Positions 8,960 to 18,053 of a stretch of DNA of 64,000 nucleotides are shown in pieces. The notes beneath the pieces were generated by a model, which saw nothing but the letters and a program-made list of their open reading frames with translations, did no database searches and was not told the DNA's origin. Location of the stretch: assembly GCF_047729875.1 (NCBI RefSeq), contig NZ_CP159826.1, forward strand, positions 1,674,001 through 1,738,000, written 5' to 3'. How positions within the stretch are numbered: the first letter of the stretch is position 1; each line of letters begins with the position of its first letter. Origin of the DNA: Marimicrobium sp913061115 (GTDB lineage: Bacteria > Pseudomonadota > Gammaproteobacteria > Pseudomonadales > Halieaceae). Both the position numbers and the translations under genes were made by a program.

Positions 8960-11257
8960 ATGCAGTGGATGATTGGCATGGTGTCAGGCACTATCTTTGT
9001 CGGCTGGTGGCCGTTTTTACCGTCTTCGGTCTGGTGTGTCTTGTTCGCGGCTATTGCCATGGTTGCACTGTGCTGGAGGACAGTGGCTGCCCGAGTGACG
9101 TGCGGATTGGCCTGTGGTTGTTTTCTGGGTCTGGCGCACGGCACGGTGTTGTTGCAACACCGCTTGGTCGATGCGTGTGTCGGGGTTCCGTTAGTCGTCA
9201 CTGGGACTGTATCTTCGCTGCCCACCGAAAGTCGTATGCTCAACGATGGTTTACGTCAGCGATTCGAATTTTCGGTGCGAGACATATCGCCATCGCGCTG
9301 TGTGGGACCCTCGAAGCTCATTCTGTCCTACTATGGCGATTACAAGATTCGTCCTGCAGACGAGTGGCAGTTTGAGGTCAAGCTGCGTAAGCCATGGGGA
9401 CTTGCGAACCCTGGCTCATTCAATATGCAGGCCTGGCTCGCCCAGCGAGGTGTTGGCGGTGTCGGCAGTATCCGCAAGTCTAGCGAGACACGTCAAGAAC
9501 CCCAGATCGCAGGTCTCTTTGTAAAACACCATCGTCTTCGCCAGGCCATCAGTGAGCATATGGGTCGTCTTGATCTGAACCCGGAGGTCATCGGTATTTT
9601 GCGGGCCATTACCGTGGCAGATAAAGCCGGTATTGATCATCAATTGTGGTTTCTTTTTCAGCAATTCGGGATTAATCATTTGTTGGTGATCTCTGGGCTT
9701 CATATCGGCATGATTGCGGGCGTAGGCTATTTGTTAGGCGGTATTGTGCAGCGTCTTTTTTTTACCACAGGATTTTTAAGCGGTTGCCTGCCGGGCGCCC
9801 TCGCTCTACTTTTGGCGAGCCTTTACAGTGCTCTGGCGGGCTTTTCGCTCCCTACTCAGCGTGCTTTGTGCATGCTAAGTTGCTTTGTGATAGCCGCCTT
9901 GGCGGCGCGCAGAAGCGGCGCATCCAGAAATCTGCTAATGGCGGCAACAGTAGTACTCGCACTCAACCCATTAGCGGCAGTGGGGAGCGGGTTTTGGCTT
10001 TCCTTCGGTGCTGTGGCGGCGTTGCTGTGGTTGGCCAAATGGCAGCAGGGCATGGGTGCGATACCTCGGCTGTTCCATACTCATGGGTTCATGTCGCTGG
10101 TGATGCTGCCTTTGGGCGCGTTATTCTTTGGTGGTGGCAGCCTGGTTGGGATGCTGGCTAACGTGCTGATGATTCCACTTATCGGCGTGGTGGTAGTGCC
10201 TCTGGCGCTTATGGCTGTAGTCACTTTTCTCTGTGGATGGCCGGTAGCGTCAATACTTTGGCAGTTGGCAGGTTGGCCGTTAGAGCAGATCCTGCCATGG
10301 GCCAAGGGCCTGTCGAGTATGAGTGGCACATGGTTGTACTTTCCTCTGACAGCTAACCTGCCACAGGTTCTCGCCGGCATAGTGGCGATCATTTTATTGA
10401 TTCTTCCGGGCAAGAGTTTACTGAAATTATTGGTACCGGTATTGGCGCTGCCTCTGTTGCTGCCGCCGAGTCCGTCATCAAATGTGCCCTCCCTCGACAC
10501 ACGCGTGACCGTGCTGGACGTCGGGCAGGGCACCGCAGTGGTCGTACGCTCAGGAGGCCGCGTGTTGGTATACGATACGGGTGGAGGTAATCCTGATGGG
10601 ATGAATATGGGTTCGATGGTTATCCTGCCTTTCCTTCAGCTGCAGGGTGTGAATGTGCTGGACACACTGGTGATTAGTCACCCAGATCTTGATCACAGTG
10701 CTGGCGCCAAGGATGTGTTGGCTGCGCTGCCCGTTGACCGCTTGCGTTTTGGTGGCGAGGGCCTTCAGTATGGTAAGGGTAGGCCGTGTATCGCAGGCGA
10801 ATCCTGGCGCTGGCCTGGGGGACAGGTCTTTCAGTTTCTATCTCCGGCGATAGAGACAACGCGTCGCAGCAACGACAGTTCTTGTGTATTACAGATTGAG
10901 GTGGGGGACTATCGTTTCTTGCTGCCCGGCGATATTGAGAATGAACGGGAGCGGACACTGGTGCGTTACTGGGGAGAGAAACTCAGCAGCGAATGGCTTC
11001 TGGCGGCCCATCACGGCAGTAAAACATCGTCCTCTCTGGCGTTCCTTAAGCACACACGGCCGCAAGCTGCAGTGATCAGTAGCGGCTATGCAAACCGCTT
11101 TGGGCATCCGCATTCGAGCGTGATCCAAAGATTACAGGACACGGATGTGTCGCTCTATCACACCGCTGCAGAGGGCGCTCTGGAGTTTAAAATAGTGCCC
11201 GGGGAGGCGCTGGAGGTCAGCGCCTACCGAGAAATTCACCGGCGCTACTGGATGTGA
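8960..11257 (+). CDS. comEC: DNA internalization-related competence protein ComEC/Rec2
   Basis: ComEC forms the inner-membrane channel that takes up single-stranded DNA during natural transformation. The order is typical: N-terminal DUF4131-like region (about 1-200), a multi-helix Competence domain with FGINHLLVISGLHIGM, and a C-terminal metallo-beta-lactamase-like domain with DVGQGTAVVV, VYDTGGG and SHPDLDHSAG. The ATG at 8960 lies behind AGGGGG; an upstream TTG at 8939 is less likely. It is 765 residues, full length. No other competence gene is present here, so active transformation cannot be claimed. Confidence 0.95.
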   Translation: MQWMIGMVSGTIFVGWWPFLPSSVWCVLFAAIAMVALCWRTVAARVTCGLACGCFLGLAHGTVLLQHRLVDACVGVPLVVTGTVSSLPTESRMLNDGLRQRFEFSVRDISPSRCVGPSKLILSYYGDYKIRPADEWQFEVKLRKPWGLANPGSFNMQAWLAQRGVGGVGSIRKSSETRQEPQIAGLFVKHHRLRQAISEHMGRLDLNPEVIGILRAITVADKAGIDHQLWFLFQQFGINHLLVISGLHIGMIAGVGYLLGGIVQRLFFTTGFLSGCLPGALALLLASLYSALAGFSLPTQRALCMLSCFVIAALAARRSGASRNLLMAATVVLALNPLAAVGSGFWLSFGAVAALLWLAKWQQGMGAIPRLFHTHGFMSLVMLPLGALFFGGGSLVGMLANVLMIPLIGVVVVPLALMAVVTFLCGWPVASILWQLAGWPLEQILPWAKGLSSMSGTWLYFPLTANLPQVLAGIVAIILLILPGKSLLKLLVPVLALPLLLPPSPSSNVPSLDTRVTVLDVGQGTAVVVRSGGRVLVYDTGGGNPDGMNMGSMVILPFLQLQGVNVLDTLVISHPDLDHSAGAKDVLAALPVDRLRFGGEGLQYGKGRPCIAGESWRWPGGQVFQFLSPAIETTRRSNDSSCVLQIEVGDYRFLLPGDIENERERTLVRYWGEKLSSEWLLAAHHGSKTSSSLAFLKHTRPQAAVISSGYANRFGHPHSSVIQRLQDTDVSLYHTAAEGALEFKIVPGEALEVSAYREIHRRYWM

Positions 11258-11269
11258 CACTAGTCCCGC

Positions 11270-11298
11270 TTCACGCTCCACCTGTGGTGTCGTATAAT
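11270..11298 (+). promoter_or_regulatory. Predicted sigma-70 promoter of exbB-exbD
   Basis: A consensus TATAAT (11293-11298) is preceded by TTCACG with a 17-base spacer, in the short gap between comEC and exbB. Transcription would start near 11305, leaving a leader of about 26 bases before the GTG at 11331. Confidence 0.55.
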
Positions 11299-11330
11299 AC
11301 GCCAGTATTAAACCTGAATTGGGCGACGTT

Positions 11331-11954
11331 GTGCTTGAACTGTTAATGGCTGGCGGATGGTTGATGGTGCTGATAGTGCTGTGCTCTATCTTAGTGCTGG
11401 CAATTTGTATTGACCGCCTCTATACCCTTAATCCGAAGAAGATCGCACCCCCGCATCTGTTAGCAACAGTCTGGAAGCAACTCAAAAAAGGGGAACTGGA
11501 CGGGCCTAGGCTACGCACACTGAGACAATCCTCTCCGTTGGGCCGTATTCTTGCGGCGGGATTGGCCAACGCCCATCACGGTCGAGATGTTATGAAGGAA
11601 AGCATCCAGGAGGCGGCTGCGCATGTAGTGCACGACTTGGAGCGTTATCTGAATACACTTGGCACAATCGCCGCGGTGGCACCCCTGTTGGGATTGCTCG
11701 GTACAGTGGTGGGTATGATTGACGTGTTTGCCGAAATAATGGTGCAGGGTACCGGTAATGCCAGCGCTCTTGCCGGAGGCATCTCAGAGGCCCTGATCAC
11801 GACGGCTGGAGGGCTGACGGTGGCGATTCCAGCCATTGTGATGCACCGTTATTTTGTTGGCAAAATCGATGCGATCGTAGTTGAGTTGGAGCAGGAGACC
11901 ATCACGTTGGTTGATGCGCTGCACAGTGAAGAAAATACGGAAGTGACTGTTTGA
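11331..11954 (+). CDS. exbB: MotA/TolQ/ExbB proton channel family protein
   Basis: ExbB-like subunit of a proton-driven energiser that couples the inner-membrane proton gradient to TonB. Three hydrophobic helices are visible: about 8-28, then the pair containing TIAAVAPLLGLLGTVVGMI and GGISEALITTAGGLTVAIPA, both family signatures. I start at the GTG at 11331 (VLELLMAGGW), which matches the usual N-terminus; a TTG at 11319 is an alternative. It overlaps exbD by four bases. Many TonB-dependent receptors need such an energiser, and two lie at 42-48 kb, but no TonB gene is visible, so the partner is unknown. Confidence 0.9.
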   Translation: MLELLMAGGWLMVLIVLCSILVLAICIDRLYTLNPKKIAPPHLLATVWKQLKKGELDGPRLRTLRQSSPLGRILAAGLANAHHGRDVMKESIQEAAAHVVHDLERYLNTLGTIAAVAPLLGLLGTVVGMIDVFAEIMVQGTGNASALAGGISEALITTAGGLTVAIPAIVMHRYFVGKIDAIVVELEQETITLVDALHSEENTEVTV

Positions 11955-12400
11955 AGTTTAGACGACACGCGCGTGAAGAGGTCGGCATTAACCTGACACC
12001 GCTAATCGACGTGGTTTTTTTGCTGTTGATTTTTTTTATGGTCTCAACCACGTTTACACGTGAGACCCAATTGAGCATTGATTTACCTGAGGCTCAGGGC
12101 CAGCCGAAACAAGCGATGGAGGAACCTATTGAGATCTTGATCGATGAGTCTGGCACCTATCGCGTTAATGGCGAGGTCCTGATCGACAACCAGATGCGCA
12201 CCTTGCAAGCCGCAATATACAGGTTGTCCGCTGGGGACACGACGATGCCTATGTCCATCATGGCCGATGCGCAGGCCGCGCATCAGGATGTTGTAAAGGC
12301 AATGGATGCTGCGGGCCAGATGGGCTATGTGCATTTGACGATCACCACCAGGCAGCCAGCGGCTCCGTCAGCATTGTCTGGCGGTCGCGACGGGCGCTGA
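11951..12400 (+). CDS. exbD: ExbD/TolR family biopolymer transport protein
   Basis: Single-span partner of ExbB. Residues about 14-35 form the membrane helix with the conserved proton-carrying aspartate in NLTPLIDVVFLLLIFFMV. The periplasmic part has the typical SIDLPEA and IMADAQAAHQDVVKAMDAA segments. The TTG start shares TTGA with the exbB stop, so the two are translationally coupled. At 149 residues it is of normal length. kdsB follows after 32 bases on the same strand. Confidence 0.92.
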   Translation: MKFRRHAREEVGINLTPLIDVVFLLLIFFMVSTTFTRETQLSIDLPEAQGQPKQAMEEPIEILIDESGTYRVNGEVLIDNQMRTLQAAIYRLSAGDTTMPMSIMADAQAAHQDVVKAMDAAGQMGYVHLTITTRQPAAPSALSGGRDGR

Positions 12401-12432
12401 TCTGACCCTACTGTACTTTCACGGAGCTTTGC

Positions 12433-13197
12433 ATGGCATACACAGTAGTTATACCGGCGCGTTACGGGTCGACCCGATTGCCAGGCAAACCTCTGCTCGA
12501 GATACAGGGCAAGACGATGGTGCAAAGAGTCTGGGAGCAGGCGTGTCTAAGCGGGGCTGAGCGGGTCGTGATTGCAACCGATGATAGCCGTATAGTAGAG
12601 GTCGCTCAGGCCTTTGGTGCTCAGGTGTGCATGACGTCTGTAGAACATTCTTCCGGCACGGACCGCCTGCAGGAAGTCGTTGCGGAACTGGGTTTGGCTG
12701 ACGACCATCGTGTTGTCAATGTGCAAGGCGATGAACCCCTGATTCCTCCCCAAGTTATTGATCAAGTCGCTGCTAATTTGAGCGCCCATCCGCATGCCAG
12801 CATTGCCACGTTGTGCGAGGATATTGACGATATAGAAGACCTCATTAATCCTAATGTGGTTAAAGTCATCAGCGACGCACAAGGCATGGCCTTGTATTTT
12901 AGCCGAGCACCTATTCCATGGCCAAGGGATGCGTTTATTCAAGCGCGCGACGTGATGCCCAGTGCCGGAAACTGGTATCGCCATATAGGTCTTTATGCTT
13001 ACCGGGTTGAGTTTCTGCACCAGTTTGTCAGTTGGCCTGTTGCGCCCGAGGAGCAGTTAGAAAGCTTGGAACAGTTGCGTGCTTTGCACAATGGAGTTGG
13101 CATTCATGTCGATAGGGCAGTGCACACTGTCCCTGCCGGCGTTGATACACACGACGATTTACTGCTGGTGCGTAATCTATTAAAAGGAAAGCGTTAA
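12433..13197 (+). CDS. kdsB: 3-deoxy-manno-octulosonate cytidylyltransferase
   Basis: KdsB activates Kdo as CMP-Kdo for the inner core of lipopolysaccharide. It is a 254-residue nucleotidyltransferase starting YTVVIPARYGSTRLPGKPL, with the CTP-binding loop, then VNVQGDEPLIPP, YFSRAPIPWPRD and the C-terminal HRHIGLYAYR-like block (NWYRHIGLYAYR) and SLEQLRAL. The ATG follows CGGAG. In many relatives msbA and lpxK precede this gene; here exbD does, after a short gap. Confidence 0.97.
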   Translation: MAYTVVIPARYGSTRLPGKPLLEIQGKTMVQRVWEQACLSGAERVVIATDDSRIVEVAQAFGAQVCMTSVEHSSGTDRLQEVVAELGLADDHRVVNVQGDEPLIPPQVIDQVAANLSAHPHASIATLCEDIDDIEDLINPNVVKVISDAQGMALYFSRAPIPWPRDAFIQARDVMPSAGNWYRHIGLYAYRVEFLHQFVSWPVAPEEQLESLEQLRALHNGVGIHVDRAVHTVPAGVDTHDDLLLVRNLLKGKR

Positions 13198-13224
13198 AAT
13201 TGCCTATTGAGCAGATACGAGACG

Positions 13225-14253
13225 ATGAAATTTTACCGCGATAAGCTCATGCGTAAGCATAATACGCTCGCTTTGCAAGCGCGAGCAGACGCTTTTGTGT
13301 GTGTTACCAATGACGATGAACTGCTGGAGTCTCTTGGTTGGGCGAGGACTGAAGGCGTTGCTGTCGTTGTGCTTGGACAAGGCAGTAATATCGTTTTAGC
13401 CGGTGATGTGCAGGCGCTGGTGGTGCAGCAGGCAGTGCGCGGCATTGAGGTATTAGACACGCTAAACAGTGATGTTATTTTGCGCGTAGCAGCCGGGGAA
13501 AACTGGCACGAGTTGGTGCAGTGGACGTTGCAGCAAGGCTATTACGGATTGGAAAATCTTGCGCTGATTCCCGGCACAGTCGGTGCGTCACCGATTCAAA
13601 ATATAGGCGCCTACGGGGTCGAACTACAGTCAGTCTTGTTACAGGTACATGCTAGGCAGATAGCGGATGATAAACCGGTGACGCTAGACAATGCAGCCTG
13701 TCAGTTTAACTATCGAGACAGTATATTTAAGCGCGAGTGCAAAGATCAGCTGGTCATTACCGCGATCGACATTCAGTTGTCTCGGCGTTCGAGTGTCAAT
13801 ATCAGCTATCCTGCTCTGGCGACTTTTTTTGCTGAACGTCCTGATGTTGAGCCGACCCCTCAGACGGTATTTGACGCGGTTGTCAGCATCCGTCGTAGTA
13901 AGCTGCCAGACCCCTCGATTGAACCCAATGTAGGCAGTTTTTTTAAGAATCCATTGCTGCGTTCAGAAATGGCAGCGCTGTTGCTCGCCAAACATCCCGG
14001 TCTGCCGTGTTTTTCTCAAGCCGACGGCAGCGTTAAAGTCTCTGCCGCATGGATGATCGACCAGTGCAGGTGGAAAGGTCATCGAGCAGATGATCTAGGC
14101 GTGCACCCACAACACGCACTTGTGCTGGTCAATTATGGTAGTGACAGCGGCGCACAATTATTGGCGCTGGCCAGCGAAATAGTCAGCTCAGTGCATGACG
14201 CATTTGGCGTGGAGCTGGAAGTTGAGCCGAGGATATATGGGCTTAATCCGTGA
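13225..14253 (+). CDS. murB: UDP-N-acetylenolpyruvoylglucosamine reductase
   Basis: MurB reduces UDP-GlcNAc-enolpyruvate to UDP-MurNAc in peptidoglycan synthesis, using FAD and NADPH. Seen are the FAD-binding GQGSNIVLAG, GTVGASPIQNIGAYGVEL, the catalytic-region YRDSIFKRE and PNVGSFFKNP, whose serine donates the proton, and a C-terminal glutamate-containing block, as in the E. coli type I enzyme. I start at the ATG at 13225; a TTG at 13207 is also in frame. The stop overlaps the uvrC start (GTGA). Confidence 0.95.
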   Translation: MKFYRDKLMRKHNTLALQARADAFVCVTNDDELLESLGWARTEGVAVVVLGQGSNIVLAGDVQALVVQQAVRGIEVLDTLNSDVILRVAAGENWHELVQWTLQQGYYGLENLALIPGTVGASPIQNIGAYGVELQSVLLQVHARQIADDKPVTLDNAACQFNYRDSIFKRECKDQLVITAIDIQLSRRSSVNISYPALATFFAERPDVEPTPQTVFDAVVSIRRSKLPDPSIEPNVGSFFKNPLLRSEMAALLLAKHPGLPCFSQADGSVKVSAAWMIDQCRWKGHRADDLGVHPQHALVLVNYGSDSGAQLLALASEIVSSVHDAFGVELEVEPRIYGLNP

Positions 14254-16070
14254 GTAAGTTCGATCACAAAGCATTCGTCAATGCGCTCACGACACGGCCG
14301 GGTGTCTACCAGATGTACGATGATGCGGGTGGACTGTTGTATGTGGGCAAGGCTAAAAATCTAAAAAACCGTGTGGGGAGTTATTTTCGGGCCAGTGGCC
14401 TGACGGATAAAACGATGGCTCTTGTGGCTAAGATTCAGGATATTCAGGTGACCGTGACAACGACTGAAGTCGATGCGCTGTTACTGGAACATAACCTGAT
14501 CAAGACACAGCAACCGCCTTACAATGTGCTGCTGCGCGACGACAAAACGTATCCCTATATTTTTCTTTCCAATGACGATGACTTCCCGAGAATTGCCATG
14601 CACCGTGGCGCCAAGAGACGCAAGGGCCAGTACTTTGGGCCCTATCCCAGCGCCGGCGCAGTGCGCGAATCTATGCATTTTCTGCAAAAAGTATTCAAAG
14701 TACGGCAGTGCGAAGATAGTTATTTCAAGAATCGATCACGCCCCTGTCTGCAGTACCAGATAGAACGCTGCAGCGGGCCTTGCGTAGATCTTGTGACTAA
14801 GGAGGACTACGCCCAACAGGTCGAAAGTACGAGTTTGTTTTTGAGTGGGAAATCTCAGCAACTGATGGTTCGACTGGCAGACGATATGGAGCAAGCTGCA
14901 GCGCAACTGTCCTACGAAAAAGCGGCAATATATCGCGATCAGATTAGTCATTTGCAGCACGTACAAGCAAGTCAGGGTATCGAGGGAGTCACTGGAGATC
15001 TGGATATCATTGCAGCTGCTGCGTCACACGGGCGAGCGTGTGTGCAGGTGCTATTTGTACGAGAGGCGAGGGTGTTAGGCAGTAAAACGTATTACCCGCC
15101 GCTAAAGCTACAGGAGGGAGTAGAACAACTGCTGGCGGCATTTATCCCGCAGTTTTATCTCGGCTTGGGCAGAGCGATCCCGGCAGAAATTATTGTCAAT
15201 GCTGAGCCAGACAGCGCCGATATAATCGCCCAAGCACTCTCAGTGCAGTCTGAACGAAAGGTGAAGTTACGCAGTCGGGTGCGTGAATCACGCGCTCAAT
15301 GGTTGATGCTGGCACAGCAAACAGCCGAAACCAATCTCACCGCGCACTTGGCCGGACGCCAGACCATGCTGGGACGGCTGCAGGCCTTGCAGGATTTGTT
15401 GGGTTTGTCGCAGCTGCCAGAACGCATGGAGTGTTTCGACATCAGCCATAGCTCTGGCGAGGCGACAGTCGCTTCGTGTGTTGTGTTTGATCAACATGGC
15501 CCGCGCAAGGTCGATTACCGTACCTTCAATATCGAGGGCGTCACCCCCGGCGATGACTACGGCGCGATGCACCAGGCTCTTGAGCGTCGTTACAAAAGGC
15601 TGAAGACCACAGAGGCTAAAATGCCTGATGTCCTTCTGATAGACGGGGGTAAGGGACAGGTTGCTCAGGCCATGTCGGTCCTTAACGATCTGCAAGTTTC
15701 TGGGGTTGAGGTTGTGGGGGTCGCAAAGGGGGTCACGCGCAAGGCCGGACTCGAAACGTTAATTAACGGCGAGACAGGGGAGCAGATTCAGTTGCCACCA
15801 GACCATCCTGCCCTGCACTTGATACAGCATATACGCGATGAGGCGCACCGCTTCGCGATCACCGGTCACCGTGGCCGGCGCGATAAAGCCCGTCAGCGTT
15901 CAGCGCTGCAGGACATTCCCGGTGTGGGTGCTAAGCGCCGCCGTGAACTGCTGCGTCACTTTGGCAGTGCACAAGGCGTACAGAACGCAAACATTGATGA
16001 ATTGAAAAAGATTTCGGGCATTAGCGCGGCGATTGCACAACAGATATACGATCACCTACACAACGTATAA
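14250..16070 (+). CDS. uvrC: Excinuclease ABC subunit C
   Basis: UvrC makes the 3' and 5' incisions in nucleotide excision repair after UvrAB locate damage. The 606 residues show a GIY-YIG nuclease at the N-terminus (PGVYQMYDDAG, LLYVGKAKNLKNRV), a UVR motif near residue 210 (LSYEKAAIYRDQI), the RNase H-like endonuclease (ECFDISHSSGE, DVLLIDGGKGQ) and two helix-hairpin-helix motifs at the end (IPGVGAKRRRELLRHFGS). The GTG start overlaps murB. The order uvrC-pgsA-tRNA-Gly-tRNA-Cys matches E. coli. Confidence 0.97.
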   Translation: MSKFDHKAFVNALTTRPGVYQMYDDAGGLLYVGKAKNLKNRVGSYFRASGLTDKTMALVAKIQDIQVTVTTTEVDALLLEHNLIKTQQPPYNVLLRDDKTYPYIFLSNDDDFPRIAMHRGAKRRKGQYFGPYPSAGAVRESMHFLQKVFKVRQCEDSYFKNRSRPCLQYQIERCSGPCVDLVTKEDYAQQVESTSLFLSGKSQQLMVRLADDMEQAAAQLSYEKAAIYRDQISHLQHVQASQGIEGVTGDLDIIAAAASHGRACVQVLFVREARVLGSKTYYPPLKLQEGVEQLLAAFIPQFYLGLGRAIPAEIIVNAEPDSADIIAQALSVQSERKVKLRSRVRESRAQWLMLAQQTAETNLTAHLAGRQTMLGRLQALQDLLGLSQLPERMECFDISHSSGEATVASCVVFDQHGPRKVDYRTFNIEGVTPGDDYGAMHQALERRYKRLKTTEAKMPDVLLIDGGKGQVAQAMSVLNDLQVSGVEVVGVAKGVTRKAGLETLINGETGEQIQLPPDHPALHLIQHIRDEAHRFAITGHRGRRDKARQRSALQDIPGVGAKRRRELLRHFGSAQGVQNANIDELKKISGISAAIAQQIYDHLHNV

Positions 16071-16358
16071 TAATGTGTTACGGACGGTTTCACAGGTAAG
16101 CTGGTCTGAACGCGCATTCGAGTGGCACACGCAGCGCTAACGATAACTGGGGGTGGTGGTCAGCGTGCGAGGGCGCCTATGTGTTGTTCTTTCGAATACC
16201 CTTGAGTGACTGTTAGCGCGGCTGGATCCAGACCAGAAAGAATGTTGCTTGGGTGCAGCGTTTGAATCAGAGGGCGGGCATGGGTTAGTATGCGTTAGGC
16301 ATTAGTCGTGTCTGTTTAGCATATATAGCTGTTAGTTTTTATAAGGATATCGAAGCAC
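16071..16358. other. uvrC-pgsA intergenic region with a weak promoter candidate
   Basis: 288 bases with no convincing frame. A possible sigma-70 promoter is TTGAAT (16262) with an 18-base spacer to TAGTAT (16286-16291), about 70 bases before pgsA. I see no terminator hairpin after uvrC, so read-through from uvrC is also possible. Confidence 0.35.
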
Positions 16359-16931
16359 TTGCCCATCACTATTCCCAATGCGCTGACGATTTTGAGAATT
16401 CTACTGATCCCTGTGCTGGTGGTGGTGTTCTATCTGCCGTTCAAAAATCATTTGCTGTTTGCAGCGGGGATTTTTGCCTTTGCAGCGATAACCGATTGGG
16501 TAGATGGCTATCTCGCGCGACGGCTTGGTCAGATGACAGCCTTTGGCGCTTTTCTCGACCCGGTGGCAGACAAATTAATGGTCACTATCGCTCTAGTTTT
16601 GCTTGTTGAGCGTCATGATACGCTGTTGTTCACGTTGGCCGCCTGCGTGATTATTGGTCGCGAGATTGTGGTGTCGGCGCTGCGAGAGTGGATGGCGGAG
16701 CTTGGAGAGCGCACATCCGTGGCGGTTTCTTATATTGGCAAGGTTAAAACAGCCTTTCAGATGATTGCGATAACAGGCCTGCTGGCGATTGGTCCTCGTG
16801 GGGACGAAGACTGGCAACTGGCACTGTGCTATGTGGTGTTATACACCGCCGCAGTGCTGACCCTGTGGTCTATGGTGGTCTATCTTAAAGCCGCCTGGGT
16901 CGTCATTAAAGAGCAAGATAAACCTATTTAA
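16359..16931 (+). CDS. pgsA: CDP-diacylglycerol-glycerol-3-phosphate phosphatidyltransferase
   Basis: PgsA makes phosphatidylglycerophosphate, the committed step to phosphatidylglycerol and cardiolipin. The CDP-alcohol phosphotransferase signature is complete: D-WV-DG-YL-AR, eight residues, G, AFL, D, PVA, D, around residues 45-70. Multiple membrane helices follow. The TTG start gives PITIPNALTILRI, the normal N-terminus; TAAGGA lies about 12 bases upstream. At 190 residues it is full length, and it directly precedes the tRNA promoter. Confidence 0.96.
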   Translation: MPITIPNALTILRILLIPVLVVVFYLPFKNHLLFAAGIFAFAAITDWVDGYLARRLGQMTAFGAFLDPVADKLMVTIALVLLVERHDTLLFTLAACVIIGREIVVSALREWMAELGERTSVAVSYIGKVKTAFQMIAITGLLAIGPRGDEDWQLALCYVVLYTAAVLTLWSMVVYLKAAWVVIKEQDKPI

Positions 16932-16965
16932 TTCAATTGGTTGCGGGATTTTTGTTGGAATTCGC

Positions 16966-16993
16966 TTGACTATAGAGACGCCGTGCATACAAT
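16966..16993 (+). promoter_or_regulatory. Predicted promoter of the tRNA-Gly/tRNA-Cys operon
   Basis: TTGACT at 16966, a 16-base spacer and TACAAT at 16988-16993, with a CCCCC stretch just downstream resembling a GC discriminator. It lies 42 bases before the mature tRNA-Gly. Confidence 0.65.
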
Positions 16994-17035
16994 AGCCCCC
17001 ACTCAGAGGCGCAGATGTTTATATCGCCGCTGTGT

Positions 17036-17111
17036 GCGGGAATAGCTCAGTTGGTAGAGCGCAACCTTGCCAAGGTTGAGGTCGCCGGTTCGAACCCGGT
17101 TTCCCGCTCCA
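17036..17111 (+). tRNA. tRNA-Gly (anticodon GCC)
   Basis: The 76-base cloverleaf closes with GCGGGAA/TTCCCGC and encodes its CCA. The anticodon arm CAACC-TTGCCAA-GGTTG shows GCC. The T arm has GGTTCGAACC. Confidence 0.97.
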
Positions 17112-17122
17112 CCTCCCAATAA

Positions 17123-17196
17123 GGCTCGGTGGCAGAGTGGTCATGTAGTGGACTGCAACTCCGCGCACGCCGGTTCGATTCCGGCCCGAGCCTCCA
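17123..17196 (+). tRNA. tRNA-Cys (anticodon GCA)
   Basis: 74 bases, acceptor GGCTCGG/CCGAGCC with encoded CCA. The anticodon loop CTGCAAC shows GCA. The 3' end is the core of the 17-base direct repeat that bounds the downstream island, so the gene is the attachment site and has been rebuilt intact by integration. Confidence 0.97.
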
Positions 17197-17198
17197 AT
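17182..17198 (+). repeat. Left attachment repeat (attL) at the tRNA-Cys 3' end
   Basis: The 17 bases CGGCCCGAGCCTCCAAT include the T-arm/acceptor 3' half, CCA and three bases beyond. An exact second copy stands at 21110-21126 with unrelated flanks. Confidence 0.85.
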
Positions 17199-17341
17199 AC
17201 CCCCCCGCGCCTTTATTGACCTGGCGCCGAAAACCCCCCGAAAACCAACGATAGCGAGACTTTCGGGCCTATCTGGTCCTATCTGGTTGTATCACTTAAA
17301 CGGCCTAAACTTGCCATTGCGTTTCCCCGATGGTAACAATG

Positions 17342-17441
17342 TGGTAATAATTGATCCGGGATAACGCGTTTTTAGGTGGTAATAAAATTATTACCACCGT
17401 TTACGGACACGGGTTAGGGAGTCGCGTTATTTTTATTACCA
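17342..17441. repeat. Cluster of TGGTAATAA arm-type sites, left end of island
   Basis: TGGTAATAA occurs at 17342 and 17377, and in reverse at 17388 and 17433. The middle two form an 11-bp inverted repeat with a two-base centre (17375-17398). The same word appears at 21052 and 21063 near the right end, supporting a role as integrase arm sites. A 72-codon frame runs over this stretch but looks like a by-product; the rest of 17442-17666 shows nothing I can name. Confidence 0.6.
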
Positions 17442-17666
17442 GTACGAACACGGGTTCGGGAGTGGTTTATATGTCGAATAATGATAGCGCGACATTAGGA
17501 TCTAGCCCCCACCTGCCACCTGTGGTGCGCGAACGGGGCTTGTCTGAGTTGCATGTCTACTTGCCATAGAACACCCAACCCCCGCAGCACCCACGCTGCC
17601 AAATGAAAGTGTGCACATGATAACCCACTCCCGGCGCCTGTATATAAGAAGAGAAAAGCTGCTTAA

Positions 17667-18053
17667 TCAGTGAGCGCAGACGGCTTGTAGTGTGGTTTCT
17701 TTGACGGTGTCAGGTTCAGCGTGCACCCACTTTGGCTCAGGAGTAAATGTCGATGTAGCATCACCTTTAGCCATCGGGAGTTTGTAAGTTGAAAAGCTCA
17801 AGGCCATATCCTGCAAGGTCTCGCAGTCAGCCTTGTAATACACCTTATAAGACATATCCCCATTGAATGGCTCCAAGAGGTCTTCAATCAGCCAAAAGTA
17901 CACCAGCCCGTCAACCTTTCTGATGCGGTCTAAATCCACGTAGTTCTTACTGCCGCTAAGGGCACTCTCGGTCACCTCAGTCCACTCAGCCCAGCTGCCA
18001 GCAGAGAACATTAGGGAGAGTGTAAGCGTTGATGTCAGTAGTAAGTATTTCAT
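17667..18053 (-). CDS. Adhesin-E-like secreted protein, copy B
   Basis: A 128-residue exported protein: signal peptide about 1-22 ending in SWA, then a small domain resembling surface-adhesin protein E (W-x-E-V, YVDLDRIRK, DCET, a C-terminal AVC). The two conserved cysteines (in KADCET and QAVC) probably form a disulfide. It is about 55% identical by eye to the upstream gene, with nearly the same signal peptide. Its ATG shares one base with the stop of that gene, so the two are co-translated. The family is common in proteobacteria and of poorly known function. Carried within the tRNA-Cys island. Confidence 0.75.
   Translation of the reverse strand: MKYLLLTSTLTLSLMFSAGSWAEWTEVTESALSGSKNYVDLDRIRKVDGLVYFWLIEDLLEPFNGDMSYKVYYKADCETLQDMALSFSTYKLPMAKGDATSTFTPEPKWVHAEPDTVKETTLQAVCAH

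Noticed and set aside
8965..9524. Overlapping rightward frames in the 5' part of comEC
   Set aside because: Shadows of comEC in other frames.
17351..17569. 72-codon rightward frame just after tRNA-Cys
   Set aside because: It runs through the TGGTAATAA repeats and inverted repeat and has no recognisable content. A shorter frame from 17471 (MSNNDSATLGSS) has a weak ribosome site, but I cannot support it.
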